49,205 nt of DNA, from contig JAJDZJ010000143.1 in the NCBI GenBank assembly GCA_022824685.1, positions 1 to 49,205 of the forward strand. Direction: 5' to 3'. This document shows, in pieces, positions 1 through 8,026 of this stretch. The notes beneath the pieces are model-generated. The model saw only the letters and a program-made list of their open reading frames with translations. It was not told the DNA's origin and did no database searches. Source of the DNA: Caldilineaceae bacterium (lineage in GTDB: Bacteria > Chloroflexota > Anaerolineae > Caldilineales > Caldilineaceae). The translations under genes and the position numbers were made by a program. Within the stretch, counting starts at the first letter, position 1, and every line of letters starts with the position of its first letter.

Positions 1-137
1 CTCGCCGACTGAGGGCCTGATCCGCGGCGTCTTCCCGTCGATATTCAGTAAGCGCAGGGTGATTTCCACTTATTCTCGCTTTCTTCTGGCCACAATTTCA
101 ACTGAATCGGCCTACAGATTTAGATGCGATTGCCCTG
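1..137. mobile_element. Right part of a short inverted-repeat (MITE-like) element at the contig start
   Basis: The segment ends at 117-137 with GATTTAGATGCGATTGCCCT followed by G. This is a near-perfect inverted copy of 49070-49090 (C then AGGGCGATTGCATCTAAATT), matching at 18 of 21 positions. The first 16 bases are also identical to the last 16 bases of the window (CTCGCCGACTGAGGGC). If the two ends are joined through that overlap they form an element of about 257 bp with terminal inverted repeats pointing inward. No transposase is visible, so a non-autonomous element or the collapsed middle of an insertion sequence is inferred. The family is not recognised. Confidence 0.5.
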
Positions 138-143
138 TCTCAA

Positions 144-172
144 TTGCCCTCCCGACTGGACTGTGCTATCGT
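144..172 (+). promoter_or_regulatory. Probable rex promoter
   Basis: TTGCCC (144-149), a 17-base spacer and TATCGT (167-172), preceded by TG one base before the -10 (extended -10). The 11 bases TGTGCTATCGT recur at the tRNA-Arg promoter (9412-9422). The leader to the GTG start at 315 is about 135 nt. I found no clear Rex operator (TTGTGA-N6-TCACAA type), so autoregulation is not shown. Confidence 0.45.
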
Positions 173-314
173 TAGTGGGCTATCTTGGAGTCGAAAGAGG
201 GCCGGTAGGCCACCCCAGCTGACAGTCCATCCTAAAGCCTGAACCAGGCGGCGCCCACACCAACTTGCGGACACCGCCGCTGCCGCCCCTATTTACGAAA
301 GCCGCATCGAAACG

Positions 315-962
315 GTGAAGAACGAAATAACGCAGCCAAAACCTTCTATCCCGGACATCGTAATCGGGCGACTGCCCGTCTATCTGCGCACGCTGCGGCT
401 GCTGGCAGACGAAGGGCGGGAGGTGACGTCCAGCCAGGAACTGGGAGAGCACCTTGGAATCAGCTCAGCCCAAATTCGCAAAGATCTCAGCCACTTCGGT
501 GAATTCGGCAAGCAGGGAACGGGCTACAATATCGACTTCCTTTGCCGGCAACTGCAGATTATCCTCAACGTGGACCGCATCTGGCCGGTGATGCTGGTCG
601 GAGCCGGCTCCCTCGGCACCGCCATCGCCAACTATCATGAGTTCGAATCAAGCGGCTTCCGCATCGTTTCCGTAATGGATGAAGACCCAGAGAAAATCGG
701 GCAGCCTATCGGAATCGGCCTGGTCATCGAGGACTTCGCAACCCTTCAGCGTCGGGTCCATGAACTGAAAGTGCAGATTGCAGTGATGGCCGTCCCTGCC
801 CACGCCGCCCAGCGCGTCGCCAACCAGCTTGTCGAGGCCGGGCTGAACAGCATCCTGTGTTACGCGCCCATCACACTTGCTGTCCCCGCGCACGTTCGAG
901 TCGAATACATCGATCCGGTCGTCCATTTCCAACACATGACCTACTATCTGCGCGCGGGATGA
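315..962 (+). CDS. rex: Redox-sensing transcriptional repressor Rex
   Basis: Rex is a cytoplasmic dimeric repressor that senses the NADH/NAD+ ratio and controls respiration and fermentation genes. The 215 residues are the usual family length. Residues 13-72 are the winged-helix domain, with the hallmark stretch [18 protein letters not shown] (51-68). Residues 92-210 are a Rossmann domain with the dinucleotide-binding loop GAGSLG (96-101). The start is GTG; the family's conserved N-terminal region begins within 15 residues of it. It is a single gene, convergent with rsmG across a 66-base gap with no obvious terminator. Its targets cannot be told from this window. Confidence 0.96.
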   Translation: MKNEITQPKPSIPDIVIGRLPVYLRTLRLLADEGREVTSSQELGEHLGISSAQIRKDLSHFGEFGKQGTGYNIDFLCRQLQIILNVDRIWPVMLVGAGSLGTAIANYHEFESSGFRIVSVMDEDPEKIGQPIGIGLVIEDFATLQRRVHELKVQIAVMAVPAHAAQRVANQLVEAGLNSILCYAPITLAVPAHVRVEYIDPVVHFQHMTYYLRAG

Positions 963-1028
963 CAGGCGCGTTCCCTTCCCGCGCCATTCATGGACGGCTC
1001 GCGCCTATGGCCGAACTTCAGCCCGAAT

Positions 1029-1760
1029 TCAAAGGGGAGCTTTGCGAGGCAGGCCCTGCTGCCTGGGGTACTGTTTGGGGGTCTTTCGCAGCTTCTTCAC
1101 CAGGAGGATTCGCCGCTCTTCATTCAATGACGGCACCATTACAGGAGTGAATCGGACCGTTTCGCCGCCCAGCAGTTCAATCGCCTTGCGCGCCTCCATG
1201 AACTCCTCGGCCGCGTTCGGGCCCTTATACAGGAGCGCCAGCCCGCCTTGGCGTGCAAACGGCATTACATACTCCGTCAGCGTATTGAGCCGGGCCACGG
1301 CCCTGGCCGTCACCAGATCGAACTGACCGCGAAAACGTCGACTGCGGCCCAATTCCTCGGCCCGGCCCTGGATCAACCTGACATTGTCAAGCCCTAACGC
1401 GCCCACCACCTCGTTGAGAAAGCGTATCTTCTTGGCCGTTCCATCCACAAGGGTCAACTTAAGGCTGGGCCACGCGATCTTGAGCGGCAAACCGGGGAAG
1501 CCCGCGCCCGTGCCAATGTCGACGCAGGCCAGCGCTCGCTTCGGCGGCAAAGATGAACCGTACTCCTCGGCAACCAGCGGCAGGCCCGCCAGACAGTCCA
1601 GAAAATGCTTCCTCTGCACGCCCTCGCTGTCCGCAATCGCCGTCAAGTTCATCTTCTGATTCCATTCGGCCAGCAGCGCCGCATACGCGCGAAACTGCTC
1701 AATCTGTCCGCTATCTAGTGGAATGCGCAGGGCGTCCGCGCCAGATTTCAATGACTGCAT
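1029..1760 (-). CDS. rsmG: 16S rRNA (guanine-N7) methyltransferase RsmG
   Basis: Uses S-adenosylmethionine to methylate G527 (E. coli numbering) of 16S rRNA. I chose the ATG at 1760 (243 residues), because the longer frame to 2045 runs antisense through the NUDIX gene and adds 95 residues without family character. The SAM-binding motif DIGTGAGFPG lies at 81-90. It is followed by the acidic/Lys motif LVDGTAKKIRFL and by FDLVTARAVA, all typical of RsmG. No Shine-Dalgarno precedes the ATG, and a TACAAT -10-like box ends only 6 nt before it, so the mRNA may be leaderless. It is divergent from the NUDIX gene, with 28 nt between start codons. Confidence 0.95.
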   Translation of the reverse strand: MQSLKSGADALRIPLDSGQIEQFRAYAALLAEWNQKMNLTAIADSEGVQRKHFLDCLAGLPLVAEEYGSSLPPKRALACVDIGTGAGFPGLPLKIAWPSLKLTLVDGTAKKIRFLNEVVGALGLDNVRLIQGRAEELGRSRRFRGQFDLVTARAVARLNTLTEYVMPFARQGGLALLYKGPNAAEEFMEARKAIELLGGETVRFTPVMVPSLNEERRILLVKKLRKTPKQYPRQQGLPRKAPL

Positions 1761-1766
1761 AACTGC

Positions 1767-1795
1767 ATTGTAGCACAGGAGTTTAACCTTGAAGA
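1767..1795 (-). promoter_or_regulatory. Possible rsmG promoter giving a leaderless mRNA
   Basis: On the minus strand, TACAAT (1772-1767) lies 6 nt before the rsmG ATG. A weak TCTTCA -35 (1795-1790) is 17 nt upstream, inside the start of the divergent NUDIX gene. Transcription from this -10 would begin at about the A of the ATG. The -35 match is poor (3 of 6). Confidence 0.3.
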
Positions 1796-2250
1796 CGATC
1801 CGATACCGCGCCGCCGGCGGGGTTGTCGTGCAAAGAGATCTCGTCCCCCACCTGCACCCGACGGAAACTTTCTTGCTCTTGCTGGACAGGCCCGGCCGCG
1901 GCGAAGTCCGACTGCCCAAGGGGCATATCGATCCGGGCGAGAGTGCCCAGCAAGCCGCCCTGCGCGAAACACGCGAAGAAACCGGCTTCAGCGACCTCCG
2001 CATCCTGTCAGACCTCGGCAACCGCACCGTCGAATTCGACTTCAAGGGCGCACACTACATTCGGGATGAGCACTACTTCCTCATGCAACTGCTTTCGCCA
2101 AAGCAGACGGCACGCCCTCCCAAAGACGCCAAACAGTTTCAGGTCCTCTGGGAGCCGCTCACTCGCGCCGCCGAACGGCTGACCTTCGAAGCCGAGCAAC
2201 GCTTCGTTGCGGACGCCGTGAAGGCGCTCCGTTTGCTGTCCCCTCTCTGA
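1789..2250 (+). CDS. NUDIX hydrolase
   Basis: A 153-residue pyrophosphohydrolase of the NUDIX superfamily, acting on nucleoside-diphosphate-linked substrates. The full NUDIX box G-x5-E-x7-RE-x-REE-x-GF is present at residues 45-67 (GHIDPGESAQQAALRETREE, then TGF). The start is TTG, supported by a clean AGGAG (1777-1781) 7 nt upstream. The family is broad, and short proteins of this shape can be diadenosine tetraphosphate, ADP-ribose or sugar-nucleotide hydrolases, so the substrate is unknown. It is convergent with infA. Confidence 0.88.
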   Translation: MKTIRYRAAGGVVVQRDLVPHLHPTETFLLLLDRPGRGEVRLPKGHIDPGESAQQAALRETREETGFSDLRILSDLGNRTVEFDFKGAHYIRDEHYFLMQLLSPKQTARPPKDAKQFQVLWEPLTRAAERLTFEAEQRFVADAVKALRLLSPL

Positions 2251-2357
2251 TTCTACCCATACAAAAACCGGAAACGTTCCCATTCCCGGTTCGATGGATC
2301 CCGAAAATCTTCGATTCTTGTCAGGGGCTCGCAACGTCCCTGCACGCAGAAGCGTCA

Positions 2358-2384
2358 GCCGTGCCTGCGTGCCGCGCGCACGGC
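2358..2384. terminator. Hairpin between convergent NUDIX and infA genes
   Basis: GCCGTGC (2358-2364) and GCACGGC (2378-2384) form a perfect 7-bp stem with a 13-nt loop. There is no T-run on either strand, so it is only a possible factor-assisted end signal for infA (minus) or the NUDIX gene (plus). The rest of 2251-2408 shows nothing else. Confidence 0.25.
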
Positions 2385-2408
2385 ATTCCTCCCACCGCAG
2401 AGCGTCTG

Positions 2409-2624
2409 CTACTTGCGTCGATATGTGATGCGTCCCCGGGTTAAATCATAGGGACTCATATCGACTCGCACCCTGTCGCCGAGAAACACCCGAATGTAGT
2501 TCCTGCGCATCTTGCCGGACAGATAAGCCAGCACAACGTGTCCGTTCTCCAATTCCACCCGAAATTGGGCATTCGGCAGGGCCTCGACGACTTTGCCTTC
2601 CAGTGTGAGCGTTTCCTCAGCCAT
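2409..2624 (-). CDS. infA: Translation initiation factor IF-1
   Basis: 71 residues, the normal length. It is a single OB-fold protein that binds the 30S A site during initiation. The family signature is nearly complete: [20 protein letters not shown], then [11 protein letters not shown], then a C-terminal [14 protein letters not shown]. The ATG at 2624 has GGGGAG just upstream. It lies 59 nt downstream of rpsU on the same strand, outside the usual adk-infA-rpmJ neighbourhood, and together with rpsA and rpsU makes a small translation cluster. Confidence 0.97.
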   Translation of the reverse strand: MAEETLTLEGKVVEALPNAQFRVELENGHVVLAYLSGKMRRNYIRVFLGDRVRVDMSPYDLTRGRITYRRK

Positions 2625-2683
2625 ATCTCCCCATCAGTTGACGCGTGGCCGACTGCTTGGCAGCCTGGTGTCTATAAATTGCT

Positions 2684-2887
2684 CTAACGGAAAGATCGGG
2701 CAGCGTTCCGCCTCGCTTTCCGAATCGCCTTCTGCTTGTTGATGCGGCGCACCTCACTCTTGGACGTAAACCAGCGCTTCTGACGCACAATAGGCAATAT
2801 CCGCGCCTCAGCCACCGACTTCCGGAAACGCCGCATTAGACTTTCCTGGGATTCTCCAGGCCTCAACTCAACGCTAATCGAACTCAC
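2684..2887 (-). CDS. rpsU: 30S ribosomal protein S21
   Basis: 67 residues, very basic. The bS21 pattern is clear: ELRPGESQESLMRRFRKSV, then the KRWFTSKSEVRRINKQKAIRKARR region. S21 helps base-pairing of mRNA with the anti-Shine-Dalgarno sequence. I take the GTG at 2887 as start; it is preceded directly by AAGGGGG, so the spacing is unusually short. It lies 115 nt downstream of rpsA with a hairpin between them, so expression may be separated from rpsA by attenuation or termination. Confidence 0.93.
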   Translation of the reverse strand: MSSISVELRPGESQESLMRRFRKSVAEARILPIVRQKRWFTSKSEVRRINKQKAIRKARRNAARSFR

Positions 2888-2910
2888 CCCCCTTCAAATC
2901 ATCTTCTTTT

Positions 2911-2956
2911 CTGACAAAATAAAGCTGCCAGTCCATTTCACATTTGAGACTGGCAG
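2911..2956 (-). terminator. Terminator or attenuator after rpsA
   Basis: CTGCCAGTC (2925-2933) and GACTGGCAG (2948-2956) form a perfect 9-bp stem with a 14-nt loop. Read on the minus strand the stem is followed by CTTTATTTTGTC, a T-rich tract fitting intrinsic termination of rpsA just before rpsU. Confidence 0.6.
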
Positions 2957-3002
2957 GCTGTCCAAGTATATACGACCCAACGGTGGGACTGCAAATGCCG
3001 CA

Positions 3003-4637
3003 TCAGAGATTTTCCTCCGAACTGTTCGCATCCTCCGTGGCGGGCGCCTCTTCTTCGTCCTCGGCGGCATCTGCATCCGCTTCGGCAACAGCCTCAGGTT
3101 CAGCCGCTCCGTCCTCCGCCGCAGGCTCAATCTCCGCCGACGATTCAGCCGCCGCCTCGACCTCCGGCTCCCCGACCTCCGCCGCAGGCTCAACCTCTGC
3201 CACGGCTGCCCCAGCCTCCGGTTCCCCGGCCTCCGCCGCAGGCTCAGCCGCTGCCACGGCTGCCTCGGCCTCTGCTACCTCGGCCTCCGGTTCCCCGGCC
3301 TCCGCCGCAGGCTCAGCCACTGCCTCTGCTGCCTCGGCCGCCGGTTCCTTAACCTCCGCTACGGCTTCAGCCTTTTCCTCTACAGCTTCGGCTTCCGGTT
3401 CAGCAACAGCCGCTTCAGGCTCGGCCGCGTCACTCTCATAGCTCTCCGCTTCAGACTCCAGCAACGCCTGCCCGACAATCTCATCAGCCTGCCGCCGGCT
3501 CAACCCGATGCGCTGCCTGTCAGGGTGAATGCGCAAAATCTTCACTGGAACGCGATCACCGCTGCTGACCATCTTCAACGGCTCTGCGACCGTGATATCT
3601 GCCAGTTCGCTGATGTGAATCAACCCTTCAATTCCGGGCTCAAGCTGGGCAAACGCGCCAAAATCAATCACTCTTGTAACCGTGACCAATATCGTGTCAT
3701 TCACCCGGTACCGTTCTTCTATGCTCTCCCATGGATTCGACAACAACCGTTTGCGGCTTAATGCGATTCGGCTTCGCTCCGGGTCCAGGCGCAAAACTTC
3801 GACCTGAAGCCGGTCTCCCACCTTCAAGACATCACGCGGATGGCTAACCGGCGTCCACCCAATCTCGCTCACATGCAGAAGCCCGTCCGCCCCCCCAATA
3901 TCCACGAACGCGCCAAACGGCCGCAGGCTGCGAACCTCGCCATCGATCACCGCGCCGACCTCCAGCTCCTTGAACAACTCGGCCTTCCGCCCAGCCCGGT
4001 ACTCGCGTTCGGCCAAACGATAGGAGAGCACAAGTCGACGCCGCTGCCGCTCCACCTCAATCACTTTGACAGGCAGCTCCTGGCCCACAACCTGCTGCAG
4101 CCGCTCATTCCGCTGCTCTTCGTTCATGTTGCGGGGCAACCCCACAACATGTGAAGCCGGAATGAACCCGCGCAAATGATCAAAATCGGCCAGCAGGCCA
4201 CCCTTGTTGTAACCGACCACCTTCCGCACCGTGATCTCGCCGCTCTCCAGCATCTTTTCCGCAACGAGCCAGTCCTTCTTCTGCAGGGCGTCCGCTATGC
4301 TCAGCACCAGCATTCCTTCGCTGGTCGTTAGCTTGCTCACCACAACTGGCGCCGTCTCACCTTCGCGCAGCGTGCTCACATATTCTTCGTCGAGCCGATT
4401 CAAGTCCGATTGGGGGACGATCCCATCTCGCTTTGCGCCGATGTTCACCAGCAACTCATTCGAGCGTACCTCGACGATGATCCCTTCCCGCAGATCGCCG
4501 CGCTCCGGCAAACTGAGATCCTCCTCTTCCGCGAGGTACTGCTCAAATAGCATCTCATCAGCCTGCCGCTCTTCACTGGCTAGCCCATTCTCTGTGCTCT
4601 CGGCCTCGTCGCCTAACTGCTCTGACTCTGACATCAT
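3003..4637 (-). CDS. rpsA: 30S ribosomal protein S1 (four S1 domains, long Ala/Glu-rich tail)
   Basis: 544 residues from the first of two adjacent ATGs (4637 and 4634); AGGTGG lies 8 nt upstream. S1 is an RNA-binding protein that brings mRNA to the 30S subunit. Four S1 OB-fold domains lie at about 47-115, 133-206, 224-295 and 309-381. The third and fourth carry the typical FGAFVDIGGADGLLHVSEI and FGAFAQLEPGIEGLIHISEL cores. Enterobacterial S1 has six domains, while four is common in other phyla. Residues 393-544 are a low-complexity acidic tail made almost only of A, E, P, V, G and D. A consensus promoter (4752-4780) and a leader hairpin precede the gene. Confidence 0.95.
   Translation of the reverse strand: MMSESEQLGDEAESTENGLASEERQADEMLFEQYLAEEEDLSLPERGDLREGIIVEVRSNELLVNIGAKRDGIVPQSDLNRLDEEYVSTLREGETAPVVVSKLTTSEGMLVLSIADALQKKDWLVAEKMLESGEITVRKVVGYNKGGLLADFDHLRGFIPASHVVGLPRNMNEEQRNERLQQVVGQELPVKVIEVERQRRRLVLSYRLAEREYRAGRKAELFKELEVGAVIDGEVRSLRPFGAFVDIGGADGLLHVSEIGWTPVSHPRDVLKVGDRLQVEVLRLDPERSRIALSRKRLLSNPWESIEERYRVNDTILVTVTRVIDFGAFAQLEPGIEGLIHISELADITVAEPLKMVSSGDRVPVKILRIHPDRQRIGLSRRQADEIVGQALLESEAESYESDAAEPEAAVAEPEAEAVEEKAEAVAEVKEPAAEAAEAVAEPAAEAGEPEAEVAEAEAAVAAAEPAAEAGEPEAGAAVAEVEPAAEVGEPEVEAAAESSAEIEPAAEDGAAEPEAVAEADADAAEDEEEAPATEDANSSEENL
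3006..3461 (-). repeat. Repetitive region coding the acidic S1 tail
   Basis: In-frame degenerate repeats code the C-terminal 152 residues of S1. Read on the plus strand, a unit such as TCCGGTTCCCCGGCCTCCGC followed by CGCAGGCTCA recurs around 3215-3315, with shorter variants across 3110-3420. The encoded units are PAAEAGEPEA-like. Repeat number may vary between strains by slippage. Confidence 0.75.
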
Positions 4638-4708
4638 CGAATTTTCCACCTGTGAATTGCGTAGAGGTTCAAAGTGCGGACGGCCCGCTCGATATGCAGA
4701 ATAAACCC

Positions 4709-4728
4709 GGGGCTGCATATACAGCCCT
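4709..4728 (-). promoter_or_regulatory. Hairpin in the rpsA 5' leader
   Basis: GGGCTG (4710-4715) and CAGCCC (4722-4727) form a perfect 6-bp stem with a 6-nt loop, about 18 nt after the predicted transcription start and about 70 nt before the rpsA ATG. Feedback control of rpsA through its leader is known in other bacteria; a role here is inference. Confidence 0.35.
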
Positions 4729-4751
4729 GTCCAGACTATCTATATCCCTAT

Positions 4752-4780
4752 ATTATAGCCATTTGCACTTGCGCAGTCAA
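4752..4780 (-). promoter_or_regulatory. rpsA promoter
   Basis: On the minus strand, TTGACT (4780-4775), a 17-nt spacer and a perfect TATAAT (4757-4752). Predicted start is near 4745, giving a leader of about 108 nt. This is one of the best housekeeping-sigma promoters in the window. Confidence 0.75.
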
Positions 4781-5080
4781 ACGCAAAAAAACCATCATGC
4801 CTGCCCAACATCATGCTACAATCCCCAGAATTTCCGCGCGCAGAGAGCGCTGCGCAAACGGCGCAAAACGAGCCTCTCGTCCCAAAAAAAAGGCCCGAAA
4901 GTCCGCCGCCAGTCAACCTTAAGAACGCAAAACAGGGCAGCGTTTGAATAAGACCGAAAAATCCAAACTGCCCCAGTCCAGCGCCGACTCCGCCAGCCCC
5001 TATCTTTACCCAAGGCAGAAAAGTTTGCACTGGGATGCGCTGCGAGCCCGCGCTTCAAACCTGATCAATCTACGCTTCAG
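4781..5080. other. Gene-poor spacer upstream of the rpsA promoter
   Basis: No convincing gene. A plus-strand ORF at 4797-4922 would code a 41-residue very basic peptide, and another frame at 4812-4946 a 44-residue one. Neither has a Shine-Dalgarno or a recognisable family, and they overlap in different frames. The stretch lies between the end of the DUF4129 gene and the rpsA promoter. Confidence 0.4.
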
Positions 5081-6736
5081 TCAGTCCGCGTCCTCGTTGT
5101 CGGCCTTCTTCTCTTCTCCTGCTTCCGCCTGCTCTTCCTGCAACCCCGCCAAAGCGCCCCGGATCTGTCTCCACGCCCTCTTCAGCAGCGGAACCGCCTT
5201 TGCTTCCGTCCTCTGATGCGCAAATTCGATATTCACAAAACCCTCTGTCAAACGGGCAACGGCCGCCTCATCCTCTCCTTCAATCCGGTCCGCCAACCGC
5301 GCCTGAAATCGGTGCGGTGTCTCTCCCGGGCGCCGCCGCAGCCCGTGCTCGGCAGCGCTTTCCAGCGTCGAAACATAGAAATACCGCACCTGCTCATCGG
5401 CCGGCAGACGGCCGAGCATCAGATCGTTAAGCCAGCGCCGCACACGCGAACGCCCCGTCTTGCCCTCCTCCTCCTCCTCCGGCTGCAGCGCACGCGCCCG
5501 CCACTCGTTGAAGGCGTCGCCTATCTGCCGCCAACCTTGCAGGAACTGCCGCAACCAGGCCAGCAGGCGCTGGAAATTCACCCCCCGCCCCTGAAGATAA
5601 ATGTACGTCGCATAACCCAGCAAGAGCGCGACAATGATCCAGAACACCGTCCCGCCAAGCCAGGCCGGCCCGTCCGCCTGCTGAACCTGCTCGAACGGCA
5701 GATCCCCCATCTCCGGCTGCTCGCGCGGCGGCTCCTCGACCACCTCCTCGTCTCCCCCAAACAGAAGCGCAAGGAGCCCAATCAACAGGCCCAACAGCCC
5801 AAAGACCGCGCCGGATAACAACCTGATTCCCCACCCCATCAGCTGGGCGAGCCGGAAAGTGCCCCCCAGAGGCATCAGAAAGGCTGCCGCCGCCACCACC
5901 GCCAGCAGGCCAAAAGCGTAGAACGGCCAGTTGCGCACGATACTGCCTTCGCTCGGCAGTCTAGCCAACTGCCACCTGGCTCGCAAGGCCGCCAGATGCC
6001 CAAATGTCAGCAACAGCAAGCCTAGAACGAAATAGACGACCGCAGCGCCAATCACCCCCCCCGCAATGTCCTGGCGAACCAGCGCGAAAAACCCGTTCGT
6101 ACCCATGCCAACCTGGCTGCCTGCAGTCAGCGCGATGAGAAGCATGCCGCCCAACGCCCAACGTTCACTGAATCGGCGTACCAGCGCCCCGCGATCACTC
6201 TGTATCCGATGATCGTCGCCGCTGACCGGCCTCGACGCAGCCTCCAAATCGGCCAGTTCGTCCGTCTGCAAACCCATCGACAGAAAGTCATTTGTCACCA
6301 GAACCGCCATCCCCCATGCAATCAGAATCATGACCGCGTTGATGACAAAGCTGAACGTCAGGAATACGCCGATCGGTTGCAGTAGCATTGAGGACGGCGC
6401 CGGCCAGCCTTCCACCGTCGCCCACAGCGCCAAACGCGCCGCAAAGAGAATCAGCCCAATTTCCGAAAGGCGAAATGCCAGTGTACGTCGGTTCCTCTGC
6501 TCCGGTCGCACCAGAATCGTCGTCGTATAGCCGCCGACCAGCGCCGCGCCAATCGAGCTGATTCGTAAAATACCTAAGTATGTCGGCGGCAGCCCCGGCC
6601 CGATGTGCCGGACAATTGATGTCATGGCGACCATCAGGCACCCAACCAACGCCGCAATCACGGCAGGACGCAACAATGAGTCCTGCCATGCGTTGTCATA
6701 GTCGATATACTGTTGGGAACTGCCTGCCTCTTCCAT
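5081..6736 (-). CDS. Membrane protein with C-terminal DUF4129 domain
   Basis: 551 residues from the ATG at 6736 (GGGAG 5 nt upstream; the longer frame would run into the DUF58 gene). The N-terminal two thirds hold many hydrophobic segments (for example RPAVIAALVGCLMVAM and SGAVFGLLGLLIGLLALLF). A last membrane helix (WIIVALLLGYATYIYL) follows an acidic stretch. The cytosolic end has the DUF4129 pattern, with a YFYVSTLESAAEHGLRRRPG core followed by ETPHRF. This domain usually sits at the C-terminus of TgpA-type transglutaminases beside MoxR and DUF58 genes, but no transglutaminase core with Cys-His-Asp is visible here. It is the last gene of a MoxR-DUF58-DUF4129 operon, 11 nt after the DUF58 gene. 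Role unknown; a cell-surface or stress function is inferred from the operon type. Confidence 0.8.
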   Translation of the reverse strand: MEEAGSSQQYIDYDNAWQDSLLRPAVIAALVGCLMVAMTSIVRHIGPGLPPTYLGILRISSIGAALVGGYTTTILVRPEQRNRRTLAFRLSEIGLILFAARLALWATVEGWPAPSSMLLQPIGVFLTFSFVINAVMILIAWGMAVLVTNDFLSMGLQTDELADLEAASRPVSGDDHRIQSDRGALVRRFSERWALGGMLLIALTAGSQVGMGTNGFFALVRQDIAGGVIGAAVVYFVLGLLLLTFGHLAALRARWQLARLPSEGSIVRNWPFYAFGLLAVVAAAAFLMPLGGTFRLAQLMGWGIRLLSGAVFGLLGLLIGLLALLFGGDEEVVEEPPREQPEMGDLPFEQVQQADGPAWLGGTVFWIIVALLLGYATYIYLQGRGVNFQRLLAWLRQFLQGWRQIGDAFNEWRARALQPEEEEEGKTGRSRVRRWLNDLMLGRLPADEQVRYFYVSTLESAAEHGLRRRPGETPHRFQARLADRIEGEDEAAVARLTEGFVNIEFAHQRTEAKAVPLLKRAWRQIRGALAGLQEEQAEAGEEKKADNEDAD

Positions 6737-6747
6737 TTCTCTCCCGG

Positions 6748-8022
6748 CTATCTCTGCAACTTCATCAGGTCCGATTCCCAAATCGTCTGATGCGATACAA
6801 TGCCCAGCGCCTCCGCCTGCTCTTGCATCCGCTTGAACTGGGGCTGCAGTGTGCAGGCAAGGGCAAACACGTTGATCCCCCGCCGGTACAGACCGTGAAG
6901 AACCCATACGAGGCCTTCGGTCAAGCGGGGCGTCACGACCACCAGTGTCGAGCCCCAACTCAGATGCGCCGTCCGCGCCGGCAACCAGGTCGACAGCGCA
7001 ATCGGCGAAATCCAGTCCTCCCTTCCCGGTTCTCCCTCGGCCGCCTCCGCATCACGCCCGCCATTCCGGCGATTCGTCTCCCCTTCAGCGTTCCGCGCGT
7101 CCCGCAGCTGAATCCGAGCCAGTATCTCGAGAATGCCCATCAAATGGCCGCGCCCGTTTCGGGAAGGCACCTCCAGCACCTCCGCGCCAGAACGGGGATC
7201 CTCCCCGTTGCTGAGAAATCCCACCTCCTGCCTCTGCTCGGCCACATGACTCGCCACAGACGCCGCCAGCACCACCGCCCATTCGCTGCCGCTGTACTCC
7301 TCCCGGTACGGAAACGCGCTTCGGTCCAAATCAAGCACAACCGTCGTGCTCAGGGCCATCGAAGGCTGGAACTTCTTCACTAGAAGCGCGTCCTCCCGTG
7401 CGCTCGCCCGCCAGTGAATATGGCGCATACTGTCCCCGCTGGCGTAGGGGCGGACCCCCGCCATCCGCGTCGGGTCCTGAAAAAGCCGGTGGGGACTGCG
7501 CATATCGCCGAACGGCAGCAGACTGGGCAAACCCAACTCGGCCAGAGAATAGACCTTGGGATAGACCGTCAAGAGGTGGGACTTCGTCTCCTGCCAGGAG
7601 GACTCGGCAAACCCGAACAGGTCTCCCGTCTGGAGGTTAAGAGGACCGATCTCATAGTAGCCGCGCCGGTGACAGTGCAGCGAAAACCGGCGGTTTGTCA
7701 GCGAGCGGCCCCCAATGCTGATCACCGTGCTGTACTCATCGACCGCACGCAGGTCGATCGGGATATTCTCCTGCAGCCGCAACCACGGGATCGGCAGACG
7801 GCTGCGGTTCTGAAAACTGACATCGCTGCGAATTGTCTCGCCGGCAAACGCCTTGGCCGGCGCTCGCCGCGAAACCTTCAAATTGCGAAGACTGCGCCGG
7901 GTCCACCAATGACTGATCAGCCAAACGCCCCCAACGACATAGAAGACGTAGTAAATCCAGTCCATCCGCAGAAAGACGGCAAACCCAAACAAAAAAAGGA
8001 GAAGAAAGAAAAGATCAAACAA
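6748..8022 (-). CDS. DUF58 domain-containing membrane-anchored protein
   Basis: 424 residues. Two hydrophobic N-terminal segments (about 3-18 and 22-40) are followed by a soluble region. The DUF58 core is YASGDSMRHIHWRASAREDALLVKKF, which I cite by its centre DSMRHIHWRASAR; a vWA-like region with VVLDLDRS follows. The start is TTG at 8022, 4 nt after the moxR stop, with GAGG upstream inside moxR. These proteins are partners of MoxR AAA ATPases and probably its substrate or adaptor. An acidic Asn/Arg/Glu insert (around 310-335) precedes the C-terminal part. Confidence 0.88.
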   Translation of the reverse strand: MFDLFFLLLFLFGFAVFLRMDWIYYVFYVVGGVWLISHWWTRRSLRNLKVSRRAPAKAFAGETIRSDVSFQNRSRLPIPWLRLQENIPIDLRAVDEYSTVISIGGRSLTNRRFSLHCHRRGYYEIGPLNLQTGDLFGFAESSWQETKSHLLTVYPKVYSLAELGLPSLLPFGDMRSPHRLFQDPTRMAGVRPYASGDSMRHIHWRASAREDALLVKKFQPSMALSTTVVLDLDRSAFPYREEYSGSEWAVVLAASVASHVAEQRQEVGFLSNGEDPRSGAEVLEVPSRNGRGHLMGILEILARIQLRDARNAEGETNRRNGGRDAEAAEGEPGREDWISPIALSTWLPARTAHLSWGSTLVVVTPRLTEGLVWVLHGLYRRGINVFALACTLQPQFKRMQEQAEALGIVSHQTIWESDLMKLQR

Positions 8023-8026
8023 TCCT

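Noticed and set aside
2944..3441. Ser/Ala-rich plus-strand ORF
   Set aside because: It is the antisense shadow of the Ala/Glu-rich tail of ribosomal protein S1.
4797..4922. 41-residue basic peptide gene
   Set aside because: No Shine-Dalgarno and no family; a second frame of similar length overlaps it, so it looks like chance.
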